A stretch of 64,000 bases of DNA from Phycisphaerales bacterium (GTDB lineage: Bacteria; Planctomycetota; Phycisphaerae; Phycisphaerales; UBA1924), in contig JAVJNT010000002.1 in the NCBI GenBank assembly GCA_040217175.1, forward strand, positions 1,372,001 through 1,436,000, written 5' to 3'. Position numbers and translations under genes: made by a program. How positions within the stretch are numbered: position 1 is the stretch's first letter; every line of letters begins with the position of its first letter. The notes below the pieces were generated by a model. The model made no database searches. It was not told where the DNA came from and saw nothing but the letters and a program-made list of their open reading frames with translations. Positions 9,046 through 18,222 of this stretch are shown here, one piece after another.

Positions 9046-10788
9046 ATGGAACGTCGCCAGGTCGAATCACCGAGCCAGCGAGCACCGGGTCCGTGGCGGT
9101 CCGCCGCGGCCGTCGCGTTGTCGATGCTCGGCGCAGCCGCCCTGGCCGTCGATGCAGGCGTGCCCGATGCTCCGCTTGCTCGGTCCTGGCTCGTCGCCGC
9201 CCAGATCGCCCTACCCTGGCTCGCTGCGATCGCCGCTGGCGACGTCCGCCTGCTCGCGCTCCCCGGATTCGGCCCGACCCGCCGGTACCGCCGGGCAAAG
9301 GGGCTCGCCATCGAATCGGGCGTCGCGCTGGCCACGCTCGGCTGGGCGGTCGGCCTGCCCGCGATCGCCGGTGGACTCGCGGTCGCGGTCTGCATCGCCT
9401 ACGCCATCAGCCTCACGGGCGTGCTCTCACGCACGCTCCGCCACCCGAATCTGCTCCTGCCGGCCTCGTTCGCCGCCATCATCCTCGTCTGCACCCTGCT
9501 GCTCAAGCTTCCCGCGGCCACGCCCGCAGACGAGCCCATTGGCTGGATCGACGCGCTCTTCACCGCCACCAGCGCCACGTGCGTCACGGGCCTGGCCGTC
9601 CGAGACACCGCCAGCGGGTTCACCCTCTTCGGCCAGGCGGTCATCGCCGGAGCCATCCAACTGGGCGGCCTCGGATTCATGATCTTCGGCTCCACGCTCG
9701 CCCTGCTCTTTGGGGTACGCCCGAGCTACCAAGAGAACCTGACGCTGAGCGCCGCGCTCGACGAGTACCCCGCCCATCGCATCATGCGATTCGCCTGGTT
9801 CATCGTGCTCGTCACGCTCGTCATCGAGGCCCTCGGCGCCGTGCTGCTCTACTTCTTATGGCCCGAGTCGCTGAGCGATGGGCCTGGCGGCCGCGCCTGG
9901 CAAGCCGTCTTCCACAGCGTGTCGGCCTTCTGCAACGCTGGATTCGACATCACGGGCAACAGCCTCATCCCCATGCGCACGGGTGCGGCGCCGTTCCTCG
10001 TCATCGTGCCGCTCATCGTCACTGGCGGCATCGGCTTCCTCGTGCTTGAAGACGTCACCGCATACATCCGCCGACGCCTGCGCCCGAGGCCGGGTCGCCA
10101 AAAGCCGAGGCTTTCGACGCACAGCAAGATCGTCCTGGCGACTACCACCTGCCTGCTGCTCGCGGGGTTCGGCGTGCTCTTCCTCGCCCAGAGCCGCATG
10201 ACCGGCGGGGCGACGGCCTCGGTCGCGGCAGACGCCGCATTCATGTCCGTGACCGCGCGCACCGCGGGCTTTACCGTGATGCCCATGGAGGAACTGTCCC
10301 CGGGCTCGCGGTTCATGCTGATGATCTTGATGGCCATCGGCGGCAGCCCGGGCTCGACCGCCGGCGGCATCAAGACCGCCGTCTTCGCGGTGCTCGTCAT
10401 CGCCGTCTATGCCACCGTTCGCGGCCGAGACGACGTCGAGGCCTTTGGCCGGACGCTGCCCGATGCGCTGGTGAAGCGGGCCGCCATGGTGGCCGCTGGG
10501 CTGTTGGGCGTCGTAACGATCACCACGCTCGTGCTCGACCTCACCGAAGACATCGCCTTCGAGCCGCTGCTCTTCGAGGTCGTCAGCGCCGCCAGCACCA
10601 CGGGCCTCTCGCTCGGCGCTACGGACGACCTTAGCCCGTTCGGCCGCGTCGTCATGACGTTCACGATGTTTTTCGGCCGCATCGGCGCGCTCGCGCTCCT
10701 CGGCGTGCTCGTGCAAGGCGTGGGCGGTGGAATCGAACGGGCCCTCACCAGGACACAACTGCCGCGAGACACGGTCTCGCTCGGCTGA
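9046..10788 (+). CDS. ktrB: KtrB/TrkH-family potassium uptake membrane subunit
   Basis: A 580-residue transporter of the TrkH/KtrB superfamily. The four pore-loop filters are visible: SATCVTGLAV near residue 176, SAFCNAGFD near 294, TARTAGFTV near 403 and AASTTGLSLG near 515. Each keeps the central filter Gly. The N-terminus carries roughly 110 extra residues with additional hydrophobic segments compared with typical KtrB. ATG 9046 has no strong ribosome site. ktrA begins 20 bases downstream, so the two probably form an operon and a membrane/regulator complex driving sodium- or proton-coupled potassium uptake. Confidence 0.92.
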   Translation: MERRQVESPSQRAPGPWRSAAAVALSMLGAAALAVDAGVPDAPLARSWLVAAQIALPWLAAIAAGDVRLLALPGFGPTRRYRRAKGLAIESGVALATLGWAVGLPAIAGGLAVAVCIAYAISLTGVLSRTLRHPNLLLPASFAAIILVCTLLLKLPAATPADEPIGWIDALFTATSATCVTGLAVRDTASGFTLFGQAVIAGAIQLGGLGFMIFGSTLALLFGVRPSYQENLTLSAALDEYPAHRIMRFAWFIVLVTLVIEALGAVLLYFLWPESLSDGPGGRAWQAVFHSVSAFCNAGFDITGNSLIPMRTGAAPFLVIVPLIVTGGIGFLVLEDVTAYIRRRLRPRPGRQKPRLSTHSKIVLATTTCLLLAGFGVLFLAQSRMTGGATASVAADAAFMSVTARTAGFTVMPMEELSPGSRFMLMILMAIGGSPGSTAGGIKTAVFAVLVIAVYATVRGRDDVEAFGRTLPDALVKRAAMVAAGLLGVVTITTLVLDLTEDIAFEPLLFEVVSAASTTGLSLGATDDLSPFGRVVMTFTMFFGRIGALALLGVLVQGVGGGIERALTRTQLPRDTVSLG

Positions 10789-10808
10789 TACCGCACAGGA
10801 ACGCACGC

Positions 10809-11507
10809 ATGGCCAAGGAACACGATCCATCGAACGACAAGCGGCCCATCGCCGTGCTGGGGCTCGGGCGGTTCGGCCAGCGCATCGCGACGCAATTGGC
10901 CAAGAGCGGCCAGGCCGTCATCGCGTGCGATCTTGATCGCGACGCCGTCGAACGCATCGCGTCGGACGTCGCACAAGCGATCGTCGTTGACGTGACCGAC
11001 GAAGAGGCGCTCAAGGCCCGCGGCGTCCACAAGGTCAAGGCCGCCGTCGTCGCCATCGGCGATGACTTCGAGGCCGCCGTGCTCGCCACCGTCACGCTCA
11101 AGCAGCTCGACATCCCACGCATCATCGCTCGCGGTCGATCCGATACCACCGCACGCGTGCTCCGACGCGTCGGCGCCAGCGACGTCGTGCTCGCCGAGAT
11201 CGAGGCAGCAGACCGTTGGGCTGGTCGGCTGCTCGGTCCGGGCGTGCTCAACCAGATCGAATTCCACGAAGGCTACAGCATCATCGAGTTGCGCGTGCCC
11301 AAGCCCTGGGTCGGCAAGTCCTTGGCCGACATCGGCGCACGCAAGAAGCACCACGTCCACGTCATCGCCGTCAAGCGTGAGGACGATTCGGTCGGCGGCG
11401 GCATGCAGGTGCTGGTCATCTCCCCGGACGAGCCTCTCAAGAAGACCGACGTGCTCATGGTCATGGGCCAGGACGACCAGCTCCACACGCTGACCGGGAT
11501 TTCCTGA
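10809..11507 (+). CDS. ktrA: KtrA/TrkA-type cytoplasmic RCK subunit of the potassium uptake system
   Basis: A 232-residue protein with the two domains of KtrA. An N-terminal Rossmann TrkA_N domain has the dinucleotide motif GLGRFG (residues 18-23) and an acidic end of the second strand. A C-terminal RCK_C domain begins about residue 140 (GYSIIELRVPKPWVGKSLAD). Family members bind ATP/ADP or NAD(H) in the N-domain and, in several bacteria, c-di-AMP in RCK_C, and gate the KtrB channel subunit. The gene follows ktrB by 20 bases. A diadenylate cyclase gene is present at 54578-55483, making c-di-AMP control plausible though not shown. Confidence 0.92.
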   Translation: MAKEHDPSNDKRPIAVLGLGRFGQRIATQLAKSGQAVIACDLDRDAVERIASDVAQAIVVDVTDEEALKARGVHKVKAAVVAIGDDFEAAVLATVTLKQLDIPRIIARGRSDTTARVLRRVGASDVVLAEIEAADRWAGRLLGPGVLNQIEFHEGYSIIELRVPKPWVGKSLADIGARKKHHVHVIAVKREDDSVGGGMQVLVISPDEPLKKTDVLMVMGQDDQLHTLTGIS

Positions 11508-11667
11508 AGACCTCAAGAATCATTATGATCGTGCAACTTGCGCGTTTCCCCGCCGGTAGTCATGACATAGCAGCAGTGGAGCCAGTTGCGTGCTGCGTAC
11601 TACGACCCGCTCGACGGGAACAGCGTGCCGTTCGGGTCTGCACCGAGAAATCCATGGAGGCGTTGAG

Positions 11668-13719
11668 ATGCAAACCAGTTGTACTGCCGTCGGGCTATCG
11701 GTCCTTCTGGGTACGGTCGCGTTCGGCCAATCCACGGGCATTCCATGCGCGGACGGGGACTTCCTGGGCTTCGACGACGTATCAATCTTGTCTCGACACG
11801 TCGAGCGGGACGGCGGTTTGGCGTTCGTGAGCACATCACCATTCCGGGGTGAGGTCGCGGTACTCGATGTAAGCGACCCGGAGGCCCCGATAGAGATTAC
11901 GCGAATCACGACCGGCGGCGCTCCGCAGCGGTTCACGATCCGCGGATCGACGCTCTACCTTGCTGCGGGCTCGGTCACCTTCCGTGCCTACGACATCGAG
12001 GACCCACGCGACACGACGCAGATCGGTTCGTACCTCGGCTCCGGTTTCGGGTACGCGGTCGACGTCATCGATGATCTGGGGTACGTCGCCTCGGGCGTTG
12101 CCGGGCTCGACATCATCCAACTCGACCTGCCTCGCCCCGTGCGGCTTGGCATCGCGGACACTCCGGGAGAGGCTCGCGACGTCCTCATCCGCGACGGACT
12201 CGCGTTCATCGCCGATGGGCTGGCGGGGCTGTCCGTCGTCGACGTGAGCGACCCCGCGAATCCGACCCTCATTACGAGCGTCGATACGCCCGCTCTGGCC
12301 CGTGGGATCGCGCTCGGCGACAACCACGCTTTCGTGGCCGATGGCCGGGAGACCCCGGACTCTGGCGGCGGCGTCGAGATCTTCGACATCTCCACACCCA
12401 CGGCCCCGGTACTCGTGGCTTCGTATATCCCTGACCTCACCGTTGTCGACGTCCGAGTCGAGGACGACACGCTGTACGCGGCGACCGACGCTGGTCGCAT
12501 CGACATCGTCGACGTGTCCGATCCCTCGAACCCCCGGCTCTTGGGCCAATACAGCTCGGTGGCCCGATTGGGCGCCATCGACGTCGAGGAAGGGCTCGTA
12601 TACGCCGCAACACTCACGGCGGGCTTCCAGATCTTGGACATCAGGAAGCCCGCGAGTTCGCCTTTGGTAGGCGTGGCCGAATTCGACGAGGGGCTTTCCC
12701 AGACCGTCTTCGATGGGCAGATGGCCTACGCGGTGTCGCGAGACACCGGTATCCGCATCTTCGACCTCTCCGACCCCGAGCAGCCCGTCGAGCGTGCCAC
12801 GCTCGCAATCGACGATCTCGAGGGCGGCGTTGCGATCGACGGCCAAACGCTTTACGTCTCTTCGGCGTCCTTTGCCACCTCTTCGTTCTCGATCATCGCG
12901 GTCGACGTCTCGGATTCCTCGAATCCAATCGTGATCAACGAGACTCCGTCTGCTGCAGTCGTGCTCGATCTCGTCGCACGCGATGGCGTGCTCTACGCAC
13001 CGAGCGCGAGCGAGGGCCTCATCATCTATGACACTTCTGATCCTGGCAATCTGGAAGTGTTGAGCGACGTCGACGTCGAGCTCGTGACGCGAATTGCGCT
13101 AGACGGGAGTATCGCGTACGCCAAGGGTGGAGACACGTTCGACGACGCACGGGTCTTCGCGATCGACGTGGCCGACCCGACCGCTCCGAGCGTGCTCGGT
13201 CAAGCCACGGTAGATGGTTTTGCCAACGACCTGGAGGTCGTCGGTCCCGGAGCGGTCGCTACCGTTGGCGAGCGATTCTCGATCATCAACTTCGAGGATC
13301 CCGCATCGCCGTTCGTTGCGAACGTCGTGGATCAGCCAACCGGCAGCTTTCAGGCACTGGCACGACGAGGCAACCTGCTGCTTGCAGCCGGTGGCGGCCC
13401 CGCGGTGTACGACGTGCGGGAGCCGTTCGACCCGCGACCCGTGGGTCGCTTCGCGATCGAGCGGGGCACCAGTCGAGTGAGCTTCCTCGGCGAGTTTGGC
13501 GCGGCAAACGGGCTCGATGGCAGGATCTACATCGTCGATCTCGAAGACTGCTGCCCGGCCGATCTCGATGGCGATGGCGTGGCCACGGTGTTCGACTTCT
13601 TGGCGTTTCAGAACCTGTTCCAGGATGAAGACCCCCGGGCCGACCTCGACGGCGACGGCAGCTTCACGCTGTTTGACTTCCTGGCGTTCCAAGACGTGTT
13701 CGACGCCGGCTGCCCCTGA
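11668..13719 (+). CDS. Exported LVIVD-repeat beta-propeller protein with C-terminal dockerin pair
   Basis: A 683-residue protein. ATG 11668 is chosen because GGAGG lies 7 bases upstream and a signal peptide follows (MQTSCTAVGLSVLLGTVAFGQ). About a dozen repeats of ~45 residues carry the LVIVD pattern: a strand pair followed by phrases such as LSVVDVSDPANPTLI and IDIVDVSDPSNPRLL. LVIVD repeats form beta-propellers in extracellular and choice-of-anchor proteins. The chain ends in the 55-residue paired dockerin module, so this is the third protein in the window with the same C-terminal tag on an unrelated N-terminal body. Base composition is slightly less GC-rich than its neighbours. No enzymatic motif was seen. 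Confidence 0.85.
   Translation: MQTSCTAVGLSVLLGTVAFGQSTGIPCADGDFLGFDDVSILSRHVERDGGLAFVSTSPFRGEVAVLDVSDPEAPIEITRITTGGAPQRFTIRGSTLYLAAGSVTFRAYDIEDPRDTTQIGSYLGSGFGYAVDVIDDLGYVASGVAGLDIIQLDLPRPVRLGIADTPGEARDVLIRDGLAFIADGLAGLSVVDVSDPANPTLITSVDTPALARGIALGDNHAFVADGRETPDSGGGVEIFDISTPTAPVLVASYIPDLTVVDVRVEDDTLYAATDAGRIDIVDVSDPSNPRLLGQYSSVARLGAIDVEEGLVYAATLTAGFQILDIRKPASSPLVGVAEFDEGLSQTVFDGQMAYAVSRDTGIRIFDLSDPEQPVERATLAIDDLEGGVAIDGQTLYVSSASFATSSFSIIAVDVSDSSNPIVINETPSAAVVLDLVARDGVLYAPSASEGLIIYDTSDPGNLEVLSDVDVELVTRIALDGSIAYAKGGDTFDDARVFAIDVADPTAPSVLGQATVDGFANDLEVVGPGAVATVGERFSIINFEDPASPFVANVVDQPTGSFQALARRGNLLLAAGGGPAVYDVREPFDPRPVGRFAIERGTSRVSFLGEFGAANGLDGRIYIVDLEDCCPADLDGDGVATVFDFLAFQNLFQDEDPRADLDGDGSFTLFDFLAFQDVFDAGCP
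13552..13716 (+). repeat. 55-residue C-terminal paired dockerin module, copy 3
   Basis: Same 165-base length and CPAD...AGCP frame as copies 1 and 2. The first unit is more diverged (DGDGVATVFDFLAFQN), the second reads DGDGSFTLFDFLAFQD. The stop codon follows directly. Confidence 0.85.
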
Positions 13720-13844
13720 CGAAGACGCAATCTTCGCCCCTCCCTCCGGAAAGACCCTGCAGGGCCGCCCACGGCGGCGCGTCCACGTTGGCTCGGCCCG
13801 AACGCGGCCGCGGCCGTACACTGGCCGTTCTGGAGGTGTCCTGT

Positions 13845-16800
13845 ATGAATATGCGTGTGAGCGTTCTTCCCGTCCTGGCCGCGCAGGCCATGCTCGTCTC
13901 GTGTGCCGGGTCGGCCGAGATCAGCAGCAGCGAGCCGGCCCGCATCGTCGCGGCGTCCGGCCAACCGCTCTCGGCCACGCGGGCCGGGCTGCAGCAGGAC
14001 GGCGACTACGCCGGCATGCTCCGCTTCCCCGCCGTCAGCGATGAGCACATCGTTTTCTCCTACGGCAACGACCTCTGGCTCGTCTCGCGAGACGGCGGCC
14101 GGGCCGAGCCGCTCGCGAGCCCCGCGGGCCAGGAGCAATTCCCGCGATTCAGCCCCGATGGCCAGCACGTGGTCTTCCAGGGCAACTACGACGGCGATCG
14201 CGATCTCTACACGCTTCCCATCGATGGCGGCGTGCCCACACGCGTGACCCACCATCCTGCCAACGAGTCGCCCACGCAGTGGCACGAATCGGGCATCATG
14301 TTCTTTATGGGTGGCGCCGCCGGCCTGGGCCGCCAGCAAGAGGTCTACCGCGTGTCGCCCGAGGGCGGCCTGCCCGAGCGCATGCCCATTCCCTATGGCG
14401 CCAACGGCGTGCTCAGCGACGACGGCCAGTGGCTCGCCTACACGCCCGTCCAGCGCGACGCGCGTACGTGGAAGCGATATCGCGGCGGCATGGCCAGCGA
14501 CGTCTGGCTCTTCAACATCAACACCAACGAGAGCCGTCAGATCACCGACTGGGAGGGCACCGACAGCCTGCCCATGTGGCACGGCGACTCGGTCTTTTAC
14601 GTCTCCGACGCCGGCGACGACCACCGCCTCAACATCTGGCGCTACGACGTTGCCAGCGGCAACCGCACCCAGGTGACCAACTTCACCGACAACGACGTGA
14701 AGTTCCCCTCTATCAGCAGCGGTGACAACGCCGCCATCGTCTTCAGCCTTGGCACAAAGCTCCACCTGCTCGACATCGACGCGAACGAGGTCAGCGAGAT
14801 CAACGTGACCATCCCCGGCGCGACGCCCGCCGTCCGCAGCCAAACGGTCGACGCAGCCGAGCACCTGCAGGCCGGCGGCATCAGCTCCACCGGCAAGCGC
14901 GTCGTGGTCGAGGCCCGCGGCGACATCTGGACCATCCCCGCCGAGAACGGCCCGCCTCGCCAGCTGACCGATACCAGCCGCTGGGCCGAGCGCAACCCCG
15001 CCTGGAGCCCGAGCGGCCGGTGGATCGCTTACGCCAGCGACGAAAGTGGCGAGTACAACATCCACGTCACCCAGAGCGACGGCAAGGGCGACACCCGCCA
15101 GCTCACCGACATGGACGGCAAGTACTGGATGTCGATGGCCTGGTCGCCCGACAGCGAATCCCTGCTGGCGATCGACAAGTCGGGCGAGATGTACCTCATC
15201 GACATCGAGTCCGGCGAAGCCAACCAGTTCGACAAGGAGCCCATGGCCGGCGTGCCCTCGGTGAGCTGGAGCCCCGACAGCCGCTACGTGACGTATGCCA
15301 AGACCAACGGCAACATGCTTACCTCTGCCGTCTTCATCTACGACACCGATGAAGCCACGATGCACCAGGTCACCAGCGGCTACTTCGGCGATAACTGGCC
15401 GACCTTCGGCCGCGACGGCGAGTACCTCTTCTACACGTCCAACCGCGAGTTCACCAGCCCGCAGTACGAGACCGTCGGCGCCAGCTTCATCTACGCCAAT
15501 GCCGGCCGGCTCATCGCCGTGCCGCTGACCGAGGAGATCGAGAACCCCCGCCTCATCGAGGTTGACGAAGAGACCTGGGAAGAGGACGAGCCCGACGACG
15601 AGGAGTCCGACGAGACCTCCGAGGACGCCGATGAGGCCGCCGACGAGGGCGAGGGCGCCACAGACGAGGAAGGCGACAACGCCGAAGCCGAGCTCAGCCC
15701 CATCGAGGGCACCTGGGCCGGCACGGCCACTGGGCTTGCGGCCCTGGGCTTGCCCATTGACGAGATGGAAGTCACGATGTACTTCAAGCAGCTCGACGAC
15801 GGCAGCTTCGTCGGCGCCAGCGAGAGCCAGGGTGAGACCTCCGACTACGACAGCGTCACCTTCGACGAGGCGACCGGCAAGCTCGTGACCACCAGCAGCG
15901 AGGGGCCGATCAACTCCAAGACCGAGGCCACCCTCAGCGGCGACACGCTCACCGGCACGTGGACCATCAGCGGCATGATGGAAGGCAGCGGCCCATTCAC
16001 CGCCACGCGCCAGAGCACCGAGGTGCCCGACGGCATCATCTCCGACGAGGCGGGCTCCGGCGGCGACGACGACGAGGTCGAGCCCACCGAGATCACCTTC
16101 GAGGGCTTCGAGGCCCGCAGCTTTGCGTTGCCGGTCTCGCCGGGCGCGTTCAGCGGCCTGGTCAGCAACAACCAGGGCCACCTGCTCTACAACAGCTTCG
16201 GCAGCGGCGCACCGACCGTCAAGATCATCGACATGTCGGGCGACGAGATCGAAGAGAAGACCGTCGTCGCCGGGGCCCAGCTGGTCGGCGTCTCGGGCGA
16301 CGGCAAGAAGATCCTGCTCGCAGGCCAGGGCAACCGCTGGAAGATCGCCGACGCCCGCGCGGGCCAGTCGATGTCCGGCTCGATCAGCCCGTCGGACCTG
16401 CGCAAGGATCTCGACCCGCGCGAAGAGTGGCGCCAGCTCGTCCAGGACGCCTGGCGTCGCCACCGCGACTTCTTCTACGTGGAGAACATGCACGGCGTCG
16501 ACTGGGACGCGGTCTACGACCACTACTCCGAGATGGTCGACCACGCCGCCAGCCGCGAGGACGTGAGCTTCATCATCGGCCAGATGATCTCCGAGCTCAA
16601 CGTCGGCCACGCCTACTACTGGGGAGGCGACGTCGAGGGCCAGCCCAGCGAGAACGTCGGCATGCTCGGCGTCGACTTCGAAGTCGCCTCAGAGCAGGGC
16701 GAGGACGGCGAGGTCGCGGGCTTCCGCATCGTCAAGATGTATGGCGGCGCACCCTGGGACACCGATGCACGCAATCCGCTCGACAAGCTCGGCCTCGACG

Positions 16801-17675
16801 TCGAGGAGGGCGACATCATCACCCACGTCAACGGCGAACCGTTCGACGTCTCGAAGGATCCGTGGGTCGCTTTCGTCGGCACCGTCGGCAAGGAAACCAC
16901 CATCACCGTCGTCGATAGCCTGACGGGCGACGAGGAGACCGTCAACGAACGCACCTACACCATCGAGCCCATCGGCAACGACCAGGCGCTTCGCTACCGC
17001 GACTGGGTCGAGGCCAACCGCCAGTACGTCGATGAGGCGTCGGACGGCAAGATCGGCTACATCCACGTACCCGACACCGGCGTCAACGGCCAGAACGAGC
17101 TCTTCCGCCAGTTCTACGCCCAGATCACCAAGGACGCCCTGATCATCGACGACCGCTGGAACGGCGGCGGCCAGATCCCCACCCGCTTCATCGAGCTGCT
17201 CAACCGCCCGCGTACCAACTACTGGTACCGCCGCGACGGACAGGACTGGCCCTGGCCCTACGACAGCCACCAGGGTCCCAAGGCCATGCTCATCAACGGG
17301 TCGGCCGGCTCGGGCGGTGACATGTTCCCCTGGCTCTTCAAGCACAACGACCTCGGCCCGCTGATCGGCCGGCGCACGTGGGGCGGCCTGGTCGGCATCA
17401 GCGGCGTGCCTCCGCTCATCGACGGCGGCTACACCGCCGTGCCCAACTTCGGCTTCTACCGCACCGACGGCACCTGGGGCATCGAGGGCCACGGCGTCGA
17501 TCCGGACATCGACGTCATCGATGATCCCACCATGCTCGCCAACGGGCAGGATCCGCAGATGGACGCGGCCGTCGAGTACCTGCTCGAGGCCATCGAGCGC
17601 GAGGGCTACGAGCCCCCGCAGCGTCCGCAGGAGCCCGACCGCAGCGGCTTCGGCATCGATCCCGCCGACCGCTGA
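13845..17675 (+). CDS. Tricorn-protease homologue, S41 serine peptidase, predicted lipoprotein
   Basis: A 1276-residue protein. ATG 13845 is supported by TGGAGGTG upstream and by an N-terminal hydrophobic stretch ending in the lipobox LVSC. Residues ~50-560 contain two sets of WD/TolB-like propeller repeats (RFSPDGQHVVFQG, AWSPDSESLL, SWSPDSRYVTY), as in tricorn, where they gate access to the protease. Unusually, a run of about 45 mostly Asp/Glu residues (~571-617) and an extra ~100-residue beta-rich module (~618-722) follow. Then come the tricorn core helices, a PDZ domain (~935-1040) and the S41 catalytic domain, with the nucleophile in GSAGSGGDMF (Ser about 1156). Tricorn degrades peptides; here the lipid anchor suggests a periplasmic or outer envelope place. 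A strong terminator follows, so it is probably transcribed alone. Confidence 0.9.
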   Translation: MNMRVSVLPVLAAQAMLVSCAGSAEISSSEPARIVAASGQPLSATRAGLQQDGDYAGMLRFPAVSDEHIVFSYGNDLWLVSRDGGRAEPLASPAGQEQFPRFSPDGQHVVFQGNYDGDRDLYTLPIDGGVPTRVTHHPANESPTQWHESGIMFFMGGAAGLGRQQEVYRVSPEGGLPERMPIPYGANGVLSDDGQWLAYTPVQRDARTWKRYRGGMASDVWLFNINTNESRQITDWEGTDSLPMWHGDSVFYVSDAGDDHRLNIWRYDVASGNRTQVTNFTDNDVKFPSISSGDNAAIVFSLGTKLHLLDIDANEVSEINVTIPGATPAVRSQTVDAAEHLQAGGISSTGKRVVVEARGDIWTIPAENGPPRQLTDTSRWAERNPAWSPSGRWIAYASDESGEYNIHVTQSDGKGDTRQLTDMDGKYWMSMAWSPDSESLLAIDKSGEMYLIDIESGEANQFDKEPMAGVPSVSWSPDSRYVTYAKTNGNMLTSAVFIYDTDEATMHQVTSGYFGDNWPTFGRDGEYLFYTSNREFTSPQYETVGASFIYANAGRLIAVPLTEEIENPRLIEVDEETWEEDEPDDEESDETSEDADEAADEGEGATDEEGDNAEAELSPIEGTWAGTATGLAALGLPIDEMEVTMYFKQLDDGSFVGASESQGETSDYDSVTFDEATGKLVTTSSEGPINSKTEATLSGDTLTGTWTISGMMEGSGPFTATRQSTEVPDGIISDEAGSGGDDDEVEPTEITFEGFEARSFALPVSPGAFSGLVSNNQGHLLYNSFGSGAPTVKIIDMSGDEIEEKTVVAGAQLVGVSGDGKKILLAGQGNRWKIADARAGQSMSGSISPSDLRKDLDPREEWRQLVQDAWRRHRDFFYVENMHGVDWDAVYDHYSEMVDHAASREDVSFIIGQMISELNVGHAYYWGGDVEGQPSENVGMLGVDFEVASEQGEDGEVAGFRIVKMYGGAPWDTDARNPLDKLGLDVEEGDIITHVNGEPFDVSKDPWVAFVGTVGKETTITVVDSLTGDEETVNERTYTIEPIGNDQALRYRDWVEANRQYVDEASDGKIGYIHVPDTGVNGQNELFRQFYAQITKDALIIDDRWNGGGQIPTRFIELLNRPRTNYWYRRDGQDWPWPYDSHQGPKAMLINGSAGSGGDMFPWLFKHNDLGPLIGRRTWGGLVGISGVPPLIDGGYTAVPNFGFYRTDGTWGIEGHGVDPDIDVIDDPTMLANGQDPQMDAAVEYLLEAIEREGYEPPQRPQEPDRSGFGIDPADR

Positions 17676-17702
17676 ATACCACGTTCTCGAGCGCACGCTC
17701 CG

Positions 17703-17728
17703 GGCCCGGCCGCAAGGCCGGGCCTTTT
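17703..17728 (+). terminator. Intrinsic terminator of the tricorn-like gene
   Basis: Perfect 9-bp stem GGCCCGGCC/GGCCGGGCC with a GCAA tetraloop followed by TTTT, 28 bases after the stop codon. This is the best-formed rightward terminator in the window. Confidence 0.9.
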
Positions 17729-17754
17729 CGTGCGCACGCTACAATGTTGCTCGC

Positions 17755-18222
17755 ATGGCCGAACCCAACCACACGCTGTACACCATGGGCTGGCGCGAGC
17801 GCGTGGCGCTGCCCCAGTGGCGCATCCGCGGCGTGCGCGCCAAGATCGACACCGGCGCCCGCACCAGCGCCATCCACGTACAGGCCTTCGAGCAGCTCCC
17901 AAACGCCCGGGTCCGCTTCGAAGTCGTCGTCCGCGAGCGCCCCGAGCGAAAGACCCGGTGGGTCGAGGCAGAGGTCGTCCGCGAGTCGGTCGTCAAGCCC
18001 AGCAGCGGCGAGACACAGGTCCGACCCGTGGTGTCGACCACGCTCGTCATCGGCCCGCTGGAATTCGAGGCCGAGGTCGGGCTCGTCTGCCGCCAGGGCA
18101 TGCTGTGCCGCATGCTCGTGGGCCGCCGCGCCATCGCCGGCCTGGCCGTGGTCGATCCTTCGGCCCGCAACCTGCTCTCGGCCCTTCCGTCCGATGCCGC
18201 CAACCGAAAGGCCACTCCGTGA
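17755..18222 (+). CDS. Retropepsin-like 'ATP-dependent zinc protease' family protein (RimB-type)
   Basis: A 155-residue protein. ATG 17755 follows the terminator by 26 bases, and nothing recognisable lies upstream in the frame. The motif KIDTGARTSAIH (Asp about residue 32) is the Asp-Thr-Gly active-site signature of the retropepsin-like family commonly labelled 'putative ATP-dependent zinc protease', and FEAEVGL...MLVGRRAI is the second conserved half. These genes are often neighbours of RimK-type ligases; in Pseudomonas the RimA-RimB-RimK set controls glutamation of ribosomal protein S6. The stop overlaps the GTG start of the next gene by four bases, which indicates translational coupling. 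Peptidase activity is inferred, not shown. Confidence 0.85.
   Translation: MAEPNHTLYTMGWRERVALPQWRIRGVRAKIDTGARTSAIHVQAFEQLPNARVRFEVVVRERPERKTRWVEAEVVRESVVKPSSGETQVRPVVSTTLVIGPLEFEAEVGLVCRQGMLCRMLVGRRAIAGLAVVDPSARNLLSALPSDAANRKATP

Noticed and set aside
13608-16610. A 1000-codon minus-strand open frame opposite the tricorn-like gene.
   Set aside because: No start signal or domain, and the plus-strand gene is well supported.
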